A stretch of DNA of 9,433 nt from positions 1 to 9,433 of the forward strand of contig BEHZ01000060.1 in NCBI GenBank assembly GCA_002923335.1, read 5' to 3'. Shown here piece after piece: positions 6,927-9,433 of the stretch. How positions within the stretch are numbered: the first letter of the stretch is position 1; each line of letters opens with the position of its first letter. This DNA comes from a bacterium HR23 (GTDB taxonomy: Bacteria; Chloroflexota; Dehalococcoidia; Lucifugimonadales; HRBIN23). The notes below the pieces were generated by a model that was given only the letters and a program-made list of their open reading frames with translations, did not search any database and was not told the origin of the DNA. A program made the translations under genes and the position numbers.

Positions 6927-6942
6927 CGGAGGGGGAGGGCAA
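6914..6942 (-). promoter_or_regulatory. Possible pyrD promoter
   Basis: On the - strand TTGCCC (6942-6937) and CACAAT (6919-6914) are 17 bases apart, each a 4 of 6 match to sigma-70 boxes. A start about 7 bases downstream would give a leader of roughly 10 bases beginning at the AGGGG ribosome binding site. The matches are partial, and pyrD could instead be read through from ftsZ. Confidence 0.3.
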
Positions 6943-6947
6943 GGGAG

Positions 6948-6990
6948 GGCGGGGGGAGAGGCCCTGGGCGCCTGGGGCCTTCCCCCCGCC
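6948..6990 (-). terminator. Strong compound hairpin just after ftsZ (terminator-like, no U-tract)
   Basis: The outer stem is 9 bp (GGCGGGGGG at 6948-6956 with CCCCCCGCC at 6982-6990) and the inner stem 6 bp (AGGCCC 6959-6964 with GGGCCT 6975-6980), separated by a 2x1 internal loop, with a 10-base apex. It begins 7 bases after the ftsZ stop in the direction of transcription. No T-run follows on the - strand (CTCCCTTGCC), so it is not a classical intrinsic terminator. It may stabilise the ftsZ mRNA 3' end, pause polymerase, or attenuate read-through into pyrD. Confidence 0.45.
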
Positions 6991-6997
6991 GAAGGGT

Positions 6998-8035
6998 CTA
7001 ACTCTTCCTGGGGGCCTCCCACAGGCTGGGGCTGTTGGAGGCCGGGCGGGGGGGCTTGTCCGGGATGCCGGTGGCGATAACGGTGATGCGGACACTGTCC
7101 CCCATGTTGGGGTCGTTGACCATGCCGAAGAAGATAATGGCCTGGGGGTCCACCTTGGTGGCGATGAACTCGCCGGTGGCGTTCACCTCGCCCAGGGTGA
7201 GGGAGGGCCCCCCGTTGACATTGAAGAGCACCCCTTTGGCGCCCTCAATGGAGATGTCCAGGAGGGGGTTGGAAACCGCCTGGCGGGCTGCCTCCAGGGC
7301 GCCGCCGGGGCCTTTGCCGGTGCCGAGGGCCATGAGGGCGTGGCCGGGGAGTTTCATAATGGTCTTGACATCCGCCATGTCCACATTGATCTCCCCGGGC
7401 ACGTTGATGAGTTCCGCCACCGAGAGGACGCCCAGCATCACCGCCTCGTCGGCCATGAGCAGGGCCTGCTCTATGGGGACATCCCGCTTGAAGAGTTTCA
7501 GGAGGCGGTCGTTGTGGATAACGATGAGGTTGTCCACCTTGTCCCGCAGGCGGGCAATCCCGGCGTGGGCGGTCTCAAGACGGCGGGCGCCCTCAAAGGA
7601 GAAGGGGGTTGTTACCACCGCCACCACCAGGGCGCCGGTCTCCTTGGCGATTTCGGCCACTGTGGGAGCAGCGCCGGTGCCGGTGCCCCCGCCCATGCCG
7701 GCGCACAGGAAAACCAGGTCGGCCCGCCCGATGGCCTTCTTCAGGGCGGAGCGGGCGGATTCGGCTGCCTGGGCGCCCACCTCCGGGTTTCCGCCGGCCC
7801 CTAGGCCGTGGGTGAGGCGCTCCCCGATGTGCACCACCGTGGCCCCCTGCACCCGCTCTAGGGATTTGATGTCGGTGTTGGCGCAGATATACCGAACGCC
7901 GGGCACCTGCTTCTGCTCTTTGAGCATGCGCACGACGGCGTTGCACCCCCCACCACCAACACCTACCACGGCGATGCTAGCGGGGGCCTCACGGACGCGG
8001 GGCTTGCGGGTAGGACGAGCGGCAGTATCGACCAT
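6998..8035 (-). CDS. ftsZ: Cell division GTPase FtsZ, short C-terminus
   Basis: Tubulin-like GTPase that polymerises into the cytokinetic Z-ring. 345 aa. Domains: a variable N-terminus (1-19), the GTPase domain with VVGVGGGGCNAV (23-34), ANTD (52-55) and the tubulin signature GMGGGTGTGAAP (113-124), the linking helix, the T7 synergy loop NVDMADVKTIM (217-227; Asn217, Asp219, Asp222 kept) and the C-terminal subdomain ending DPNMGDSVRITVIATG. After that core only about 22 residues remain (IPDKPPRPAS then SLWEAPRKS). The usual long linker and the conserved tail DIPxFLR that binds FtsA and other partners are not recognisable, in this frame or in the two others downstream. I chose the ATG at 8035 because GGAGGGAG lies 5 bases upstream; an ATG at 8080 has no such site. 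It lies between rsmI and pyrD, outside any dcw cluster, and has its own promoter. Confidence 0.97.
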   Translation of the reverse strand: MVDTAARPTRKPRVREAPASIAVVGVGGGGCNAVVRMLKEQKQVPGVRYICANTDIKSLERVQGATVVHIGERLTHGLGAGGNPEVGAQAAESARSALKKAIGRADLVFLCAGMGGGTGTGAAPTVAEIAKETGALVVAVVTTPFSFEGARRLETAHAGIARLRDKVDNLIVIHNDRLLKLFKRDVPIEQALLMADEAVMLGVLSVAELINVPGEINVDMADVKTIMKLPGHALMALGTGKGPGGALEAARQAVSNPLLDISIEGAKGVLFNVNGGPSLTLGEVNATGEFIATKVDPQAIIFFGMVNDPNMGDSVRITVIATGIPDKPPRPASNSPSLWEAPRKS

Positions 8036-8040
8036 ATCTA

Positions 8041-8048
8041 CTCCCTCC
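8041..8048 (-). promoter_or_regulatory. Ribosome binding site fixing the ftsZ start
   Basis: GGAGGGAG on the - strand with 5 bases to the ATG at 8035. It decides this start over the in-frame ATG at 8080, which lies at or before the predicted transcription start. Confidence 0.8.
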
Positions 8049-8053
8049 AACGG

Positions 8054-8070
8054 CCCCAGGTGTCCTGGGG
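8054..8070 (-). promoter_or_regulatory. Hairpin in the ftsZ leader
   Basis: On the - strand CCCCAGG, a 3-base ACA loop and CCTGGGG make a perfect 7-bp stem lying between the predicted transcription start (about 8079) and the ribosome binding site (8048-8041). It uses the same 7-base arms as the hairpin before pyrD. The arms are seen; a regulatory or mRNA-protecting role is inferred. Confidence 0.4.
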
Positions 8071-8085
8071 GCTGTATCACGCCAC

Positions 8086-8115
8086 ACTGTAAAGGGGGGT
8101 AGAGGGGCTTGTCAA
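8086..8115 (-). promoter_or_regulatory. Sigma-70-type promoter of ftsZ
   Basis: On the - strand there is a perfect -35 TTGACA (8115-8110). The -10 region overlaps TTTACA (8093-8088, spacing 16), TTACAG (spacing 17) and TACAGT (8091-8086, spacing 18). Transcription would start near 8079, giving a leader of about 44 bases before the ftsZ ATG. It lies in the 119-base gap after the rsmI stop. Confidence 0.7.
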
Positions 8116-8154
8116 GGGTTTTGAAGGCGTTTTAGCGGACGGTTCGGCCTTTTT

Positions 8155-9015
8155 CTAGCCCTGGGGAAAGGCCGTTTGAGGGGCGTGTTCCGCTCCTTTT
8201 TTCTGGGTGCTCCACAGGGTGTATACCCGCTCCCGGGGCCAGCCCGCTCGGCGGGCAACCTGGGCGACCGCCTGGCTGGGGCGCAGGCCCTGGGCACGGG
8301 CCTCCTGCAGGGCCTGGAGCACCTGGGCCTCGCTCCACGCCCCCTCCCCCGGGCTGGGGTTCCCCTGCACCACTATGGTGAACTCCCCCCGGGGCCGGGT
8401 GAAGTGGGCCAGGGCCTGGGAGAGGCTCCCCCGGAACACCTCTTCGTGGAGTTTCGTCAACTCCCGGCACACGGCGCAGGGGCGGTCGCCCAGCACCGTG
8501 AGGGCGTCCTGCAGGGAGGTCCGCAGGCGATGGGGGGCTTCAAACCAGACCAGGGTATAGGGGAGCGGGGCACACCGGGCCAGTGCCTCTCGCCGTTCCC
8601 GGCTCGTCCGGGGCAGGAAACCCAGGAAGAGAAAGGCGTCGGCGGGCAGGCCGGAGAGCGCCAGGGCGGTGGTAACCGCCGAGGGGCCGGGGACGACCGT
8701 TACGGAGAAGCCCTCCCGCACGGCTCCCTCCACCAGCGCCCGGCCGGGGTCGCTGATGCCTGGTGTCCCTGCCTCGCTCACCAGGGCGATGTCGCCCTCC
8801 CTTAGGCGCTCCAGGAGGTAGGGGAGGCGCTGGCCCTGGTTGTGTTCGTGGAAACTCACCAGGGGGGTGCGAATCCCGTAATGGGCCAAGAGTCCCCGGG
8901 TGGTGCGGGTGTCCTCGGCGGCGATAAGGGAGACCTCCTTGAGCAGGCGCAAGGCCCGCAGGGAGATGTCCTCCAGGTTGCCGATGGGCGTGGCGATGAG
9001 GTAGAGGGTGCCCAT
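8155..9015 (-). CDS. rsmI: 16S rRNA (cytidine(1402)-2'-O)-methyltransferase RsmI
   Basis: SAM-dependent tetrapyrrole-methylase-fold enzyme that 2'-O-methylates C1402 in the decoding centre of 16S rRNA, acting with RsmH on the same base. 286 aa, the normal length. Family marks: MGTLYLIATPIGNLEDISLRA (start to residue 21, without the initial Met conserved widely), AAEDTRTTRGLL (32-43), SFHEHNQ (54-60), ALVSEAGTPGISDPG (77-91; the usual Asp of SDAGTP is Glu here), TVVPGPSAVTTALALSGLP (106-124), FLGFLPR (130-136) and FEAPHR (158-163), then CRELTKLHEE (183-192) and GEFTIVVQG (210-218). The C-terminal RPSQAVAQVARRAGWPRERVY is the usual small helical domain. The ATG at 9015 has GGAGGAGGT 6 bases upstream; an ATG at 9063 adds an unrelated extension. 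ftsZ follows after 119 bases with its own promoter. Confidence 0.96.
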   Translation of the reverse strand: MGTLYLIATPIGNLEDISLRALRLLKEVSLIAAEDTRTTRGLLAHYGIRTPLVSFHEHNQGQRLPYLLERLREGDIALVSEAGTPGISDPGRALVEGAVREGFSVTVVPGPSAVTTALALSGLPADAFLFLGFLPRTSRERREALARCAPLPYTLVWFEAPHRLRTSLQDALTVLGDRPCAVCRELTKLHEEVFRGSLSQALAHFTRPRGEFTIVVQGNPSPGEGAWSEAQVLQALQEARAQGLRPSQAVAQVARRAGWPRERVYTLWSTQKKGAEHAPQTAFPQG

Positions 9016-9021
9016 AGGCCT

Positions 9022-9049
9022 ACCTCCTCCGTGCCTCAGCGTATCATAC
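9022..9049 (-). promoter_or_regulatory. rsmI ribosome binding site and likely -10 box
   Basis: GGAGGAGGT (9030-9022, - strand) sits 6 bases before the rsmI ATG at 9015. TATGAT (9049-9044), followed by ACGC, resembles a -10 box and would give a short leader of about 20 bases. No good -35 is seen at 16-18 bases upstream, so the ribosome binding site is well supported and the promoter is not. Confidence 0.5.
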
Positions 9050-9066
9050 AAGGGGGAGGGCAAAAG

Positions 9067-9433
9067 GTGGCACAGGGCAAAGGGGCATGGGGGCTTTGGC
9101 TGGCGGTCGGGATAGGAGTGGGGGTGCTGTGGGCGGTGCTCCTGCTGGGGATGCGCTTCCCTTTAGGTGCGCCCTCTCTGCAGGAGGCGTTGGCCGAGCG
9201 CCTTATCAAGGCAACTCCCGGCTGGCTGTTCGGTTTCCTGCTGGACAGGCTCCTCTACCTGGCGAAGCCCCTTCTGCTGGTGGGGCTGTCGCTGGCGCTG
9301 GTGGGGATGGCGACGGGGGTGGTGGTGGGCGTCGGGCGGGTGGTAGGGGGGCGGTCGCCCCTGGGGGTGGTGATGGGGGTGGGAGGCGTCTTGGGGACGG
9401 TGGCGGTGGCGCTGGGGGCGCTGGCGGGGGGGA
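9067..9433 (+). CDS. Multi-pass membrane protein, N-terminal part; possibly membrane-anchored molybdopterin oxidoreductase
   Basis: Partial; 122 codons are present and the frame is open to the window edge. The start is a GTG at 9067 with GGGGGAGG (9052-9059) 7 bases upstream. Membrane helices: about 8-28 (LWLAVGIGVGVLWAVLLLG), about 65-88 and about 98-120, with an amphipathic stretch between them (FPLGAPSLQEALAERL, then PGWLFGFLLDRLLYLAKPLL). From memory, the GAPSL...LAERL...LFGFLLDRL..LAKPLL pattern resembles the N-terminal membrane anchor that precedes the sulfite-oxidase-like molybdopterin domain in Chloroflexota and related bacteria. The catalytic domain would lie beyond the window, so this is unproven. 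Divergent from rsmI across 51 bases. Glycine and valine codons ending in G make the 3' half a dense series of G-runs. Confidence 0.6.
   Translation, partial: MAQGKGAWGLWLAVGIGVGVLWAVLLLGMRFPLGAPSLQEALAERLIKATPGWLFGFLLDRLLYLAKPLLLVGLSLALVGMATGVVVGVGRVVGGRSPLGVVMGVGGVLGTVAVALGALAGG

Noticed and set aside
6917..8102. Long + strand frames (295 and 355 codons) opposite ftsZ
   Set aside because: Antisense shadows of an unmistakable ftsZ.
8116..8160. A possible terminator between rsmI and ftsZ (AAGGC...GCCTTTTT)
   Set aside because: The T-run is on the + strand, where no gene needs terminating, and the stem is only 5 bp with a 19-base loop. On the - strand the run is of A.
9016..9063. Upstream ATG for rsmI at 9063 (16 extra residues)
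   Set aside because: The extension has no family similarity, overlaps the likely -10 region, and the ATG at 9015 has an ideal GGAGGAGGT before it.

Overview
The window is strongly GC-rich chromosomal DNA. It looks like a bacterium of the Chloroflexota (possibly Dehalococcoidia or a related thermophilic line). This is inferred from protein flavour (a DUF3105 protein, a GNAT/universal-stress pair, and a membrane protein resembling the anchor of Chloroflexota molybdopterin oxidoreductases), from GC-driven codon use, and from an ftsZ that is not in a dcw cluster. No rRNA, tRNA, CRISPR array or intact mobile element is visible, and I do not see a new multi-gene defence or biosynthetic system.

Layout. 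Positions about 111-995 (+) hold a badly decayed DDE-type transposase. It can be followed only by switching reading frame several times, from an N-terminal zinc-binding CxxC to a C-terminal AIGRFRWRA-like tail. Positions 1150-5937 (+) hold six tightly packed genes: a HAD-family phosphatase, purB (adenylosuccinate lyase), purC (SAICAR synthetase), a DUF3105 membrane-anchored protein, a GNAT acetyltransferase and a universal stress protein. The first four overlap or lie within 12 bases of each other and are probably one transcription unit. Positions 5934-9015 (-) hold rsmI, ftsZ and pyrD, read in that order. The pyrD stop codon overlaps the universal stress protein stop codon tail to tail. At 9067 a new + strand gene starts, divergent from rsmI, and runs off the window. 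It encodes an N-terminal multi-pass membrane region.

The genes are mostly housekeeping: two consecutive-class enzymes of IMP/AMP synthesis (PurC and PurB), one enzyme of UMP synthesis (PyrD), the division GTPase FtsZ, and the 16S rRNA methyltransferase RsmI. ftsZ has a clear sigma-70-type promoter (TTGACA with a TACAGT/TTTACA -10). The most noteworthy non-coding structure is the 101-base ftsZ-pyrD gap and its surroundings. It holds a strong compound hairpin just after the ftsZ stop, a second hairpin reaching the pyrD ribosome binding site, three copies of the same 7-base arm that could pair in alternative ways, and a perfect 24-bp palindrome about 37 bases inside pyrD. The encoded FtsZ is also unusually short at its C-terminus and lacks a recognisable conserved tail peptide.
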